A stretch of DNA of 64,000 nucleotides. It comes from Enhygromyxa salina (lineage in GTDB: Bacteria; Myxococcota_A; Polyangia; Nannocystales; Nannocystaceae). Shown here piece after piece: positions 36,956-47,265 of the stretch (position 1 is its first letter; the number at the start of each line of letters is the position of its first letter). Below the pieces are notes generated by a model that worked only from the letters and a program-made list of their open reading frames with translations, searched no databases and was not told where the DNA came from. The DNA is taken from the NCBI RefSeq assembly GCF_000737335.2, contig NZ_JMCC02000042.1:3246-67245 (forward strand), read 5' to 3'. The position numbers were made by a program, and so were the translations under genes.

Positions 36956-38713
36956 CTAACTCTGTTCCGCCTGCGCGCGTTGGCGGCGAATCAAGCCCAG
37001 GCCCAGCAGCCCAAACGCGAGCCCCAGCGGGCCGCCGTCTGGGCCGCTGTGGCAGCCACACCCGACGACGCGGCCATCATCGTTGGATCCTGGGTCGCCC
37101 GTGGTGGCACCGTCACCGCCGCCGCTGTCACCCGTGTCACCGCCGTCGTCACCGCCGGGACCGCCGGCACAATTTTGCTCGACCTGATGGGCGGTCCAGT
37201 CCGCGACGATCTGCTCTGTGTAGTTCTCGAGCACCTGCGGCGGGCCCATGCTCGGGATCTGTTGGATGAAGCGCACCGGGTGCTGACGCAGCAGCTCCGG
37301 CCATCCCTCTGGATCCTCGGGCATGCACACAGGCAGCGGATTGACGCCCCACGGGACCAAGTAGCGCGAGCCGTTCTCGCCGCACAGATCCAGGCCCTCG
37401 GCGGTCTTGTCATTGGAGACGTCGGGCAGATCGGGCGCCGGCATGAACACCGGATCCACGGTCATCTCCTCGGGCGAGATCGTCGTGACGAGGCGGGTCA
37501 GGTACGGCCAGGTGTCGAGCAGGTCGACCGCGTGCAGGCCCGGGCCAATGATGCGCTCGGACAGCGCGGCCGCGAACGCGTTGGCGTCCCACGCGGCTTG
37601 ATCGATCAGCTCGGGGAAGTCCGCGATGTTGTTCCAAAAGTCCTGAGGATCCATGCCCTCGGGCGGCGGGATGTACTGCATTAGCAGCGGCTGGATCAGC
37701 GGGTGGACGTTGAGCTCCTGAAGCGCGATCAGGTCGATCGCGGTGATCGGATCGACACCCATGAACTCCGACTCGTCCCAGCCAAACCCAAAGATGCCGT
37801 CTTGGTTGACGAGGTCGGAGTCGCCCGCGTAGTCGGTCGCAAACGCGTGCCCGCCGGCCATGTCGACCGCCAGCGCGAGCTGCTCCGTATACAGGGCGCG
37901 CCCGTTGGCGAGCCCCCCGGTGTGGTTCCACGGGAACGCCAGGGTGTTGAGCTCGACGTGCAGGTAGTTGTGCGGGGCCCAGCGCTGCTTGTTCAGAAAG
38001 TACACGCGCACGCCCATGTCGGGCTCGGCGGCGATCCGGGTCAGCCGCAGCGGCACGCAGGGCTCGTCGCCCAACATCCGAAACACCAGCGGGTGGATGT
38101 CTTCGACCTCGGCGGCGGCGGTCAGCTTGACCGCGGCGAACAAGAAGCCCTCGTTCAAGTACTCTTGCAAGATCGGCGCGGCGGCGAGGTCTTGCTCGTA
38201 GCCATTTTGTTGCAGGAACTGCATGACCCCAGCCACGGTCCCGCCCTGCAACACCACGACCTCGAACGCACCCACGGTCTGCTCGAGCACGATGTCGGGG
38301 TCGCTGGGGCTGCTCGCGGCGTCGTTGCTGGGCACGAAGCCGCCGCCGCCCCAGTCGCTGGGGTCTTCGTCCTGGCACGCGTACTCGAGGTTGGTCAGCC
38401 AGCGCGGGGCAGTGGCGACCCCGAGCTGGGTAAACAGCAGGTCCGAACCAACGCTGATCTCGGGCAGGGCCTGCAGCGGCACCAACCAGGCGAAGTGCTC
38501 GGCTTCGCCGGTGTATTGGATGCGCACGTGGACCTCGATCTCGGGCCCGTCTTGCACAAACAACACGTCTTCGCCCCGCTGATCCACGGGCATGGGGAGC
38601 CCGCCGTTGTTGTCACAAAAGGTGCCGCCACACGCCTGAGCGGAGCTGGGCAGCAAGGCGAGGGCCGGCGCGGCCAACAACAAGGGGGCGAGGTAGCGAA
38701 GCTTCGAGCTCAT
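36956..38713 (-). CDS. DUF2330 surface protein with MYXO-CTERM-like tail, copy 2
   Basis: 585 residues, paralogous to the gene at 35040-36833 along nearly the whole length. The signal peptide ([21 protein letters not shown]) ends before [23 protein letters not shown]. The DUF2330 region follows ([21 protein letters not shown]). The tail is [11 protein letters not shown], a hydrophobic helix and RRQR, the same arrangement as in copy 1. A strong ribosome-binding site (AGGAG, six bases before ATG) lies upstream. The two copies are in the same orientation, 122 bases apart, and likely arose by tandem duplication. No partner enzyme is nearby, so the role is unknown. Confidence 0.92.
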   Translation of the reverse strand: MSSKLRYLAPLLLAAPALALLPSSAQACGGTFCDNNGGLPMPVDQRGEDVLFVQDGPEIEVHVRIQYTGEAEHFAWLVPLQALPEISVGSDLLFTQLGVATAPRWLTNLEYACQDEDPSDWGGGGFVPSNDAASSPSDPDIVLEQTVGAFEVVVLQGGTVAGVMQFLQQNGYEQDLAAAPILQEYLNEGFLFAAVKLTAAAEVEDIHPLVFRMLGDEPCVPLRLTRIAAEPDMGVRVYFLNKQRWAPHNYLHVELNTLAFPWNHTGGLANGRALYTEQLALAVDMAGGHAFATDYAGDSDLVNQDGIFGFGWDESEFMGVDPITAIDLIALQELNVHPLIQPLLMQYIPPPEGMDPQDFWNNIADFPELIDQAAWDANAFAAALSERIIGPGLHAVDLLDTWPYLTRLVTTISPEEMTVDPVFMPAPDLPDVSNDKTAEGLDLCGENGSRYLVPWGVNPLPVCMPEDPEGWPELLRQHPVRFIQQIPSMGPPQVLENYTEQIVADWTAHQVEQNCAGGPGGDDGGDTGDSGGGDGATTGDPGSNDDGRVVGCGCHSGPDGGPLGLAFGLLGLGLIRRQRAQAEQS

Positions 38714-38957
38714 GAGGGTCTCCTGCGTAGATTGGCCTACATCAAAAAACGGACATTAATGCCGCTCATCTGCAACGTTTCGACCAAAGCTGTCATTTCT
38801 AACGGAGGCTGTCATGGTTCCGTGGTGTGCGCAAGCGCAAAGTATGGGCGAAACAGCGAAGTTTGGGGTCGTGTCCAACCGCTCGGCCTCGCGCAGCGAC
38901 CGGGTGGGTTCGGGACAGTTACGCTGCTTCGTGCTACCTGGCACCGCGAACCCCGTC

Positions 38958-40169
38958 ATGACCGTGCCTCACCGTCCATCCGCTCGTCGCCGGACTGTCG
39001 CGCTCACTTGCTCGCTGCTGGCCCTCTCGCTGTTGGGCGTGTCGGCGTGCAACGGGGCCATGGGCGGCGGGCCAGGGATGGGCGGCAAAGGTGGCGCGCC
39101 CGAAGAGCAAGAGGAGCGCCCCACACCCGTGCTGCTCGCAACCGTGGAGCTCGGCACAATCCAGGGTCAGATCCGCGCAGCCTCCACGATCGAAGCCGAG
39201 CTGCAGGTCACCGTGCACGCAGAGACGACCGGCCGGATCACCGCGCTGCAGCTCGAAGAAGGCGACGAGATCAAGTCGGGGCAGCAGCTGGCGCGGATCA
39301 GGCGTGACGCGCAGTCGCTGGGGTTCGAGCGGGCCGAGACCAGCCTCGCCGACGCCCAGCGCGAGCTCGACCGGGTCGAGAAGCTGCTCAAACAGGGCAT
39401 CGCCAGCCAGAGTGAGTACGACCAGGCCAAGTCGAGCGTGGACCTGGCCAAGCTCGACAAGCGCGACCGTCGGCGCGACCTGTCCAACACGGTCGTCAAT
39501 GCGCCCTTCGATGGGATCCTGACCCGCCGCTTCGTCGACGAGGGCGCGTTCGTGACCAGCGGCGCGCAGATCTTCGAGATCACCGACTTCTCGACCCTGG
39601 TCGCGCGCGTGTACGTGCCCGAGCGCGAGCTCGATCGCATCGCCGTTGGCCAGCCCGCCGAGATCGTCGGCAAGGCCGCCAAGAACCGGCAGGGCACCGG
39701 CGAGGTTCGCCGCATCGCCCCGGTCGTCGACGCGACCACTGGCACGGTCAAGGTCACGATCGGCCTGCCCGACACGCTGGTGGGTGGAACCACGGGGTTC
39801 TTGCCCGGCATGTACGCCGAGGTCACGCTGACCACGGAATTTCACGAGAACGTGCCGCTGGTGCCCACGCCGGCCCTGGTCCACGATGAAGAGCAGACCT
39901 TCGTGTTCATCGCGGAGGGCGATCGGGCCAAGAAGGTGCTGCTCGAGACCGGCCTGACCGACGACGACTTCGTCGAGGTCATCAAGGGGATCGAGGTCGG
40001 CGCGCGGATCATCGTGGCCGGGCAGTCGGGACTCAAGGACGGCGCGCTGCTGCTCGAGGTCGACGCCACCGGCAAGCCGGTCAACGGCGACGCCGCGGCC
40101 CAGCCAGACGCCGAGCCGCCCGCGAACACTGGCAAGGCCACCCAAGAAGGCGTCGCCAAGGCCGGCTGA
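38958..40169 (+). CDS. RND efflux periplasmic adaptor (membrane fusion protein), lipoprotein
   Basis: 403 residues. The signal peptide carries a lipobox (LLGVSAC, Cys31) and is followed by a Gly/Met-rich stretch. The adaptor body has a first lipoyl half (VHAETTGRITALQLEEGDEIKSGQQLARI), a coiled-coil hairpin (RAETSLADAQRELDRVEKLLKQGIASQSEY), the second lipoyl half (VVNAPFDGILTRRFVDEGAFV), then beta-barrel and membrane-proximal domains. It bridges an RND permease and an outer-membrane channel. The ATG at 38958 is the first that gives a signal peptide. It heads a three-gene operon with two RND permeases; no outer-membrane TolC-like gene is visible. Confidence 0.95.
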   Translation: MTVPHRPSARRRTVALTCSLLALSLLGVSACNGAMGGGPGMGGKGGAPEEQEERPTPVLLATVELGTIQGQIRAASTIEAELQVTVHAETTGRITALQLEEGDEIKSGQQLARIRRDAQSLGFERAETSLADAQRELDRVEKLLKQGIASQSEYDQAKSSVDLAKLDKRDRRRDLSNTVVNAPFDGILTRRFVDEGAFVTSGAQIFEITDFSTLVARVYVPERELDRIAVGQPAEIVGKAAKNRQGTGEVRRIAPVVDATTGTVKVTIGLPDTLVGGTTGFLPGMYAEVTLTTEFHENVPLVPTPALVHDEEQTFVFIAEGDRAKKVLLETGLTDDDFVEVIKGIEVGARIIVAGQSGLKDGALLLEVDATGKPVNGDAAAQPDAEPPANTGKATQEGVAKAG

Positions 40170-40187
40170 GTTCTTCGATTGGCTGCC

Positions 40188-43100
40188 ATGGCAGACGACA
40201 CGGACACCGGCAAACACCAGACCGTTCGCGAGGCGCAGGCCAGCATGTCTGGATGGCGGACCCGGCTGCGCTCGATGGATCGCCTGCGGTTCACGGTCAC
40301 CCGACCGGTCGCGGTCTTGATGGTGTTCTTCGCGGTGATCGTGTTTGGGCTGTTCTCGGCCCGGATGCTGCCGGTCAACCTGATGCCGGACATCAGCTAT
40401 CCCAAGCTGACGGTCCGCACCGAGTACGAGGGCGCGGCCCCGGCCGAGGTCGAGAACGACGTCGCCCGACCGCTCGAGGAGGTCCTGGGGGTCGTCACCG
40501 GGGTCACGCAGATCTCCAGCGTGTCGCGGGCCGGCTACGCCGACGTGATCCTCGAGTTCACCTGGGACACGCCGATGTCCGAGGCCAACCAGGACGTGCT
40601 CGAGAAGCTCGACCTGATCAAGCCCAACCTCCCGGACGACATCAAGACTCCGCTGATCCTGCGCTACGACCCCAGCCTGGATCCGGTGTTGGTCCTGAGC
40701 CTGGTCGGCGAGGGCGAGGCCTACGAGGGGCTCGCCGGGCTCAAGTCGCTGCGCCGCGTCGCCGATCGCGAGGTCCGCCGCTTGCTCGAGCCCGTAGACG
40801 GCGTGGCCTCGGTCAAGGTCCGCGGCGGCCTCGAAGAAGAGATCCACGTCGATCTCGACGAGGACGCGCTGCGCCGGACCGGGATCTCGAGCCAGGACGT
40901 GATCACGCGGCTCGAGTCCGAGAACATCAACCTCGCGGGCGGCAGCATGCGAGAGGGGCGGACGCGCTATCTGATCCGCACCGTCAACGAATTCGACGAG
41001 CTCGACGACATCCGCGATCTGGTCGTCGCCAGCCGCGAGGGCCGCGACGTGAAGCTGCGCCACATCGCCACGGTTGGCTACGGCCACAAAGATCGCGAGG
41101 TCATCACCCGCATCGACGGCCGCGAGGCCGTGATGATCGAGGTCTACAAAGAGGCCGACGCCAACATCGTCGACATGGCCCAGCGGGTCCGCGAGCGGAT
41201 CGAGACCCGGGTCGGCCCCAAGCTGCAAGGCGAGTACGGCGTCGGGCTGGGCGTGGTCTCGGATCGCTCGCTGTTCATCGAGTCGAGCATCGACGAGGTC
41301 CGCAACACCGCGATCTTGGGCGGCATCTTCGCCGTCATCGTGCTGTTCTTGTTCCTGCGCGAGGCCAAGGCCACGGTGATCGTGGCGCTGTCGATCCCAA
41401 TCTCGATCCTGATCACCTTCGCGCCGCTGAAGCTGGCCGGGGTCAGCCTCAACATCATGTCGCTTGGCGGCATGGCGCTCGGGGTCGGGATGTTGGTCGA
41501 CAACTCGATCGTCGTGCTCGAGTCGATCCACCGATGTCGTGAAGAGGGCGATCCGATCTTCCGAGCGACCCTGCGCGGGGTCTCGGAGGTCGCGTCGGCG
41601 GTGATCGCCTCAACCCTGACCTCGATCGCGGTGTTCTTCCCGATGGTGTTCGTCGAGGGGGTCGCCGGGCAGATGTTCGGGGACCTGGGCCTGACGGTCG
41701 TGTTCTCGCTGCTGGCCTCGCTGGCGGTCGCGCTGTTCTTCATTCCCATGCTCGCGTCCCGGGAGATCGCCGCGTACGACGACGCGCGCAGCCTTGGCGC
41801 CCAGCTGCGCCTGCGCTGGACCCGGTGGACCAGCATCAGCGAGGCCCGCGAGACCCTCTTGGCGTTTCGCTGGTGGAAGATCTTGCTGCTGCCCTATTAC
41901 CTGCTGCGCCTGGTCTTGCACCTGCTGCTCGAGATCGTCGCCAAGCTGATCTCGACGATCTTTGGGCTCGTGGCGACGTCCGCCGTCAACATCGTGCGCG
42001 GCATTTTTTGGCTGCTGGGTTGGGCGGTCAAGCCGGTCCTGTGGGCCTTCGATTACCTGATCAACGCGCTCACCAAGATCTATGGCTCGGTGATCCGCTG
42101 GTCGCTGCGGCACCCGATCATCGTGGTCTCGCTCGCGCTTGGTGGGTTTGCGGTGGTGCTGCTCGGGGCCGGGCGGCTCGACTCGGAGCTGATCCCCGAG
42201 GTCCACCAGGGCGAGTTCACCGTGGAGCTGGTGTTCCCGGTTGGCACCCCGCTCGATGAGACCGACGCGATGGTCGAGCCAATCGAGAAGGCGCTGGCCG
42301 AGCGCGTGCCGCATCTGCGCGCGTCGGTCACCACGATCGGCAGCGAGCGCGACAGCGACGACGCTGGCGAGCGAGGCGAGCACACCGCGAAGATCGCCAT
42401 CTCGCTGCTCGCGGGCGGCGGTCAGCAGGCGGCCGCGAACCAGGCGGCGGCCGCGGGCTCGGGCGCAGAACCAGGCGCAGAACCGGGTCCACGAGCGGGC
42501 GGGGATCCAGCTGGGGCCGAGCCGCCCGAGCAAGCGCCGCTCCAAGCGGGCTCCCCCGAACAGGCTGAAGCCGAGGCGCTCGAGGTCGTGCGCGAGGTCG
42601 TGCGCGACATCCCGGACCTGCACACCAACATCGCAAGGCCGGTGCTGTTCTCGTTCAAGACCCCGGTCGAGGTCGAGATCCGCGGGCATGATCTGCAAGA
42701 GCTCGCAGAGGCGACCGAGCAGGTGCGGGCGCGACTCGAGGGCATCGAGGGCCTGCGCGACGTCAAGGCGTCGATCCAGCCGGGCAACCCCGAGGTCCAG
42801 ATCTTCTACAATCGCGACGCGCTCGCGCGCCTCAACCTCGACATTCGGGCGGTCGCCGAGCTCGTTCGCGCCAAGGTCCAGGGCCAAGAGGCGACCAAGT
42901 TCAACCGCCTCGACCGCAAGGTTCCGATCCGCGTGCGCGCCAGCGGCATGGACGAAGCCAGCGTCGAGGAGCTGCGCAACTTGGCCGTCAACCCGCCGGG
43001 GGCCGCCGCCATGGCTGGCATTGCCATGGGTGACCTGAGCGCCCAGACCCCCCCGATCCCGCTCTCGGCGGTCGCCGAGATCGAGATTGGGCGCGGGCCC

Positions 43101-43913
43101 AACGAGATCCGCCGGATTGGCCAGCAGCGCGTGGGCCTGGTCACCGCCAACGTCGAAGGGGTCGGGCTTGGCAGCGTCGCCGAGCACATCCACGCGGCGC
43201 TCGATGACCTTCAGCTCTCGCCCGGGATCACGACCGCGGTCACCGGCCAGAGTGAAGAGTGGGAGACCTCGAGCAACTCGTTGTATCTCGCGCTGGGGCT
43301 GTCGGTGTTCTTGGTCTACGTGATCATGGCCTCGCAGTTCGAGAGCCTGATCTACCCGCTGATCATCCTGGTCTCGATCCCGCTCGCGTTCGTTGGCGTG
43401 GTCGTCGTATTGCTGGCGATCGACATGCCGATCTCGGTGATCGCGTTCTTGGGCGCGATCATGCTGGCGGGGATCGTGGTCAACAACGCGATCGTGTTGG
43501 TCGACTACATCAACCAGCTCAAGGCCCGCGGCCACGCGACCGCGCAGGCGATTGAGCTGGCTGGCACCATTCGCCTGCGACCGATCCTGATGACCACGCT
43601 GACGACCGTGCTGGGCCTGATGCCGATGGCGCTGGGGCTTGGCGACGGCGCGGAGATCCGCCAGCCAATGGCGGTGACCGTGATCGCCGGGCTGAGCTTT
43701 TCTACGCTGCTCACGCTGGTCGTGATCCCAACCCTGTACCAGCTGGTCGACCGCCTGACCGGCAGCGGCGACGGGCTGACGCCGGGCGAGCGCCTCGACG
43801 CCGAGATCGCCTCGGTCGACCAGACGCTGCTGGTGTCCGAGGCCGTCGAGCTCGCGTCGCGCGGCAAAGCCTCAGCTCAGCCTGCATCCACAACCGACCC
43901 TCCAGGAGCCTGA
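40188..43913 (+). CDS. RND efflux permease 1 (AcrB/MdtB family)
   Basis: 1241 residues, longer than the typical ~1030-1050. It has the first helix (RPVAVLMVFFAVIVFGLFS), PDISYPKLTVRTEYEGAAP, the central transmembrane block with LGGMALGVGMLVDNSIVVLE carrying the conserved Asp, and the second block (LIILVSIPLAFVGVVVVLLAI, AGIVVNNAIVLVDYINQ, LTTVLGLMPMALGLGDGAE). Two insertions stand out: about residues 530-640, an amphipathic/hydrophobic segment (LLPYYLLRLVLHLLLEIVAKL), and about 740-800, a low-complexity Ala/Gly/Pro linker. The substrate is unknown. It starts 18 bases after the adaptor and ends one base before permease 2. Confidence 0.94.
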   Translation: MADDTDTGKHQTVREAQASMSGWRTRLRSMDRLRFTVTRPVAVLMVFFAVIVFGLFSARMLPVNLMPDISYPKLTVRTEYEGAAPAEVENDVARPLEEVLGVVTGVTQISSVSRAGYADVILEFTWDTPMSEANQDVLEKLDLIKPNLPDDIKTPLILRYDPSLDPVLVLSLVGEGEAYEGLAGLKSLRRVADREVRRLLEPVDGVASVKVRGGLEEEIHVDLDEDALRRTGISSQDVITRLESENINLAGGSMREGRTRYLIRTVNEFDELDDIRDLVVASREGRDVKLRHIATVGYGHKDREVITRIDGREAVMIEVYKEADANIVDMAQRVRERIETRVGPKLQGEYGVGLGVVSDRSLFIESSIDEVRNTAILGGIFAVIVLFLFLREAKATVIVALSIPISILITFAPLKLAGVSLNIMSLGGMALGVGMLVDNSIVVLESIHRCREEGDPIFRATLRGVSEVASAVIASTLTSIAVFFPMVFVEGVAGQMFGDLGLTVVFSLLASLAVALFFIPMLASREIAAYDDARSLGAQLRLRWTRWTSISEARETLLAFRWWKILLLPYYLLRLVLHLLLEIVAKLISTIFGLVATSAVNIVRGIFWLLGWAVKPVLWAFDYLINALTKIYGSVIRWSLRHPIIVVSLALGGFAVVLLGAGRLDSELIPEVHQGEFTVELVFPVGTPLDETDAMVEPIEKALAERVPHLRASVTTIGSERDSDDAGERGEHTAKIAISLLAGGGQQAAANQAAAAGSGAEPGAEPGPRAGGDPAGAEPPEQAPLQAGSPEQAEAEALEVVREVVRDIPDLHTNIARPVLFSFKTPVEVEIRGHDLQELAEATEQVRARLEGIEGLRDVKASIQPGNPEVQIFYNRDALARLNLDIRAVAELVRAKVQGQEATKFNRLDRKVPIRVRASGMDEASVEELRNLAVNPPGAAAMAGIAMGDLSAQTPPIPLSAVAEIEIGRGPNEIRRIGQQRVGLVTANVEGVGLGSVAEHIHAALDDLQLSPGITTAVTGQSEEWETSSNSLYLALGLSVFLVYVIMASQFESLIYPLIILVSIPLAFVGVVVVLLAIDMPISVIAFLGAIMLAGIVVNNAIVLVDYINQLKARGHATAQAIELAGTIRLRPILMTTLTTVLGLMPMALGLGDGAEIRQPMAVTVIAGLSFSTLLTLVVIPTLYQLVDRLTGSGDGLTPGERLDAEIASVDQTLLVSEAVELASRGKASAQPASTTDPPGA

Positions 43914-43914
43914 C

Positions 43915-46900
43915 ATGGCCGGACATCACCTGCGCGAGAACCCCGTCGTCCGTACCGCGCTGACCCGTCCAATCACCATGCTCATGGTGTTCGCCAGCGT
44001 CTTGGTGCTGGGGGTGATCGCGGTGCTCAACATCCCGCTCGAGCTGATCCCCAGCGGCGCGTCGGCGCCGTTCTTGTCGGTCGAGATCCCCTACGCAAAC
44101 GCGACCGCGCAGGACGTCGAGGACAAGATCACCCGCGCGCTCGAGGCCGAGCTGGCGACTACGCCCAAGCTCGATGAGATCAGCGCGACCTCGAGCTCGA
44201 GCCGCGCGCGCGTCAACATGGCGTTTGATCAAGACGCCGACATGGACGTCGCCTACCGCGAAGTCCGTGATCGTGTCGCGCGGGTCCGCGGTGACCTGCC
44301 CGACGACGTCAAGCAGATCTACATCCAGAAGCACTCGGCCGAGAACATGCCGGTCGCCTTCTATGGCGTGTCGTGGCCGGCCGGGCTCGACAACCCCCGC
44401 GACATCGTCGAGCGCCGGCTGATGCGAAGGCTCGAGCGGATCGAGGGCGTGGGCATGGTCAACGCGTGGGGCCAGGCCGATCGTGAGATCCGGATCGAGG
44501 TTGACCGCGAGCTGGCCGAGGCCGCCAACCTCAACATCTTCCAGATCGCCCAGGCGCTGTCGTCGTCGCACTTCAACATGGCCAGCGGCTCGCTCGAGGA
44601 GCGCGACGGCAAGTACCTGCTGCGCTCGATGGCCGAGTACCAGTCGCTCGAGGAGCTCGAGGACGTCGTGGTCGGGCCCAATGATCTGCGCCTCGACGAC
44701 GTCGCCAACGTACTCTACGACTTTCCCAAGCAAGAAGAATTCAACCGCTACAACGGCCGCGAGTCCATGGCGATCATGGTGATCAAGGAGTCGCAGGCCA
44801 ACACCGTCGAGGTCTCGCAGCGGGTCAAGGCCGAGATCGACGACGCCATGAACGACCCGGCGCTGGCGCCCTTCGCGATCTTGCCGATCTTCATTCAGGG
44901 CGACACGATCGTCACCGGCCTCGAGCAGGTCGTTGGATCGGGGATGCAAGGCGGGATCCTGGCGATCTTCGTGCTGCTGTTCTTCTTGCGCCGGCTGCGG
45001 CTGACGGTGGTGATCGCGCTGGCGATCCCGCTGTCGATGTTCATGTCGCTGCCGTTCATGTACTTCTCTGATCAGACCATCAACCTGGTCTCGCTGATCG
45101 GCCTGATGATCTGCATTGGGTTGGTCGTCGACAACTCGGTGGTGGTCGCAGAGAACATCGCGCGCTACCGCGGGCGCGGGGTCTCGCGCTTCGCCGCCGC
45201 GCTGCACGGGACCAGCGAGGTCGCGCTGCCGATCACGCTGGCCACGGCCACGACCATGGTCGTGTTCTTGCCGGCCGCGCTGCTGAGCTCGGGCTCAACC
45301 CAGTTCTTCATGATCCGCATGGTCACCCCCGTGTGCGTGTCGCTGCTGGCCAGCTTGTTCGTCGCGTTGGTGTTGATCCCGATGGCCGCGGCGTTCTTGC
45401 TCGACCGCGAGCTGTTCGCCGACGCCGAGCCAGGCACGCTGCGCGGGCACCTGCTGGCCGCAGACCAGTGGTGGAAGGCCAAGCTGAGCTGGCTGTACGA
45501 GAAGACCTTCGGCCGGCTCAGCGTGCTCTACGGCAAGCTGTTGCGGCTGAGCCTGCGCCGGCGCATGGACGTGGTGTTGATCGGGCTGCTGGCAATGGTC
45601 TCGCTGGCGATCCCGGCCAACCCCGAGACCGGGGTCAGCCGCGCGGGCGATCAGAACATGGGCGGACGTCAGATCCGGGTCGGCTACTCGATGCCGCAGG
45701 ACGTGACCATGGAAGAGGCCGACGCGTTCTTCCGCGAGCTCGAGGCGTGGTTCGCCGACAACCGCGAGGCGTGGAACGTCAACGGCGAGTTCTTGCAGGT
45801 CGAGCCCGGCCACGCGAGCGTGCAGTTCTTCTTCAGCGCGCCGCGCGACGGCGACGCGCCGTACCGCGAGACCGGCAAGGAGATCTTCGAGCAGATGCCC
45901 GAGCCGCCTGGCTGGACGAAGCGCTCCGACTTTGCGCAGTCCGATGGCGGGGCCAAGAACACATTTCCCGTGTTCATCTATGGCTCTGACCACCGCTCGG
46001 TTCAGGACGTCAAGACCCTGGTCGCCGACGAACTCGCCAAGCTCGACGGGGTGATCTCGGTGGTCGGGGCCCAGCGCGACGACACCCAACGCGACGAGCT
46101 GGCGCTCTCGCTCGATCCAGTGATGGCCGAGCGGCTTGGGATCTCGGCGGGCATGGTCGGCAACACCGTGGCCTACGCCCTGCGTGGGAGCCCGCTGCCC
46201 CGCTTTCACGGCGAGGACCGCGAGATCGACGTGTGGATTCGCTACGAGGAGGCCGACCGCGAGGAGCTCGACGACCTGCTCGAATTCAAGGTCCCGACCA
46301 ACGCAGGGACCTCGGTCCCGATCCGCACGGTCACCCAAAAGCACGTGCAAAAGAGTGAGACGGTGTTGGTCCGCAACAACAAGCGGGTCGCCGCGCTGGT
46401 CGAGCTCGAGCTCGAGCCCGAGGATCGGCAGCAGACAATTGCAACGATCCAGGCGTTCTTGGCCAGCTACGAGCTGCCGGCTGGGGTGTCGTTCGACAGC
46501 GACCAAGAGGCCCGCAGCATCGGGGACGGGACCCAGGACCTGATCATGGCGATGGCCCTCGCGTCGGTGTTCATCTTCTTGATCATGGGCTTCTTGTTCG
46601 AGAGCTTCGTGCTGCCGCTCTCGGTCTTGCCTGCGATCCCGCTCAGCTTCGTTGGCGTGTGGTGGTTCTTGTACTTGACCGACAGCGACCTCGATCCGCT
46701 CGCGGGCATCGGGCTGTTGTTGCTGCTTGGCGTCGTGGTCAACAACGCGATCGTGTTGGTCGACTTCATCAACGGCGCGCGCGAGCAGGGTCTGGACCGC
46801 ACCGATGCGATCGTCGAGGCGGGCATCCAGCGGTTTCGGCCGATCTTCATGACCGCGTTGACGACCGTGGGCGGGATGCTGCCGCTGGCGTTCGCCGACG

Positions 46901-47094
46901 CGCCGGCCGAGGGGATCCCGTACGGGCCGTTTGGAAAGACCCTGGTCGGGGGCATGACGACCGCGACGATCCTGACCTTGGTGGTTGTGCCGGTCAGCTA
47001 TACGGCGTTCGACGATCTGCGCGAATTGGTCCAGCGGTGGTTTGCTCGGGTGTTTCGCAAAGGTGGGTCAGACCAGCCGCCCCCTGTCGCGTAG
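43915..47094 (+). CDS. RND efflux permease 2 (AcrB/MdtC family)
   Basis: 1059 residues, near normal length. It has the N-terminal helix (RPITMLMVFASVLVLGVIA), ELIPSGASAPFLSVEIPYANA in the pore domain, and the central helix block with GLMICIGLVVDNSVVVAENIARYRG (conserved Asp). The second block contains LFESFVLPLSVLPAIPLSFVG, GVVVNNAIVLVDFINGARE and FRPIFMTALTTVGGMLPLAFA. Paired, non-identical RND permeases sharing one adaptor resemble the MdtBC heterotrimer arrangement, so mixed trimers are plausible. The start is one base after the permease 1 stop. No terminator is evident after it. Confidence 0.95.
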   Translation: MAGHHLRENPVVRTALTRPITMLMVFASVLVLGVIAVLNIPLELIPSGASAPFLSVEIPYANATAQDVEDKITRALEAELATTPKLDEISATSSSSRARVNMAFDQDADMDVAYREVRDRVARVRGDLPDDVKQIYIQKHSAENMPVAFYGVSWPAGLDNPRDIVERRLMRRLERIEGVGMVNAWGQADREIRIEVDRELAEAANLNIFQIAQALSSSHFNMASGSLEERDGKYLLRSMAEYQSLEELEDVVVGPNDLRLDDVANVLYDFPKQEEFNRYNGRESMAIMVIKESQANTVEVSQRVKAEIDDAMNDPALAPFAILPIFIQGDTIVTGLEQVVGSGMQGGILAIFVLLFFLRRLRLTVVIALAIPLSMFMSLPFMYFSDQTINLVSLIGLMICIGLVVDNSVVVAENIARYRGRGVSRFAAALHGTSEVALPITLATATTMVVFLPAALLSSGSTQFFMIRMVTPVCVSLLASLFVALVLIPMAAAFLLDRELFADAEPGTLRGHLLAADQWWKAKLSWLYEKTFGRLSVLYGKLLRLSLRRRMDVVLIGLLAMVSLAIPANPETGVSRAGDQNMGGRQIRVGYSMPQDVTMEEADAFFRELEAWFADNREAWNVNGEFLQVEPGHASVQFFFSAPRDGDAPYRETGKEIFEQMPEPPGWTKRSDFAQSDGGAKNTFPVFIYGSDHRSVQDVKTLVADELAKLDGVISVVGAQRDDTQRDELALSLDPVMAERLGISAGMVGNTVAYALRGSPLPRFHGEDREIDVWIRYEEADREELDDLLEFKVPTNAGTSVPIRTVTQKHVQKSETVLVRNNKRVAALVELELEPEDRQQTIATIQAFLASYELPAGVSFDSDQEARSIGDGTQDLIMAMALASVFIFLIMGFLFESFVLPLSVLPAIPLSFVGVWWFLYLTDSDLDPLAGIGLLLLLGVVVNNAIVLVDFINGAREQGLDRTDAIVEAGIQRFRPIFMTALTTVGGMLPLAFADAPAEGIPYGPFGKTLVGGMTTATILTLVVVPVSYTAFDDLRELVQRWFARVFRKGGSDQPPPVA

Positions 47095-47265
47095 TCGGGC
47101 GGTCAGCTTCGGCGCGATTTCGCAATGGCTCGCGCATCGAGGTCGCTCTACATCACCAGGTTTTCACGAGTGAAGTGCTGGCGTAGGGCCGCCGTGGATT
47201 TTCCGGGAACCAGGGCCAAAATACCGATTGATCTTCTGTGAGCGGTCCGCGCAGACTGACACGCA

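Noticed and set aside
38934..41531. An 865-residue minus-strand frame over the RND adaptor and permease
   Set aside because: It is His/Asp/Arg-rich without domains, and lies opposite clear membrane-fusion and RND sequences.
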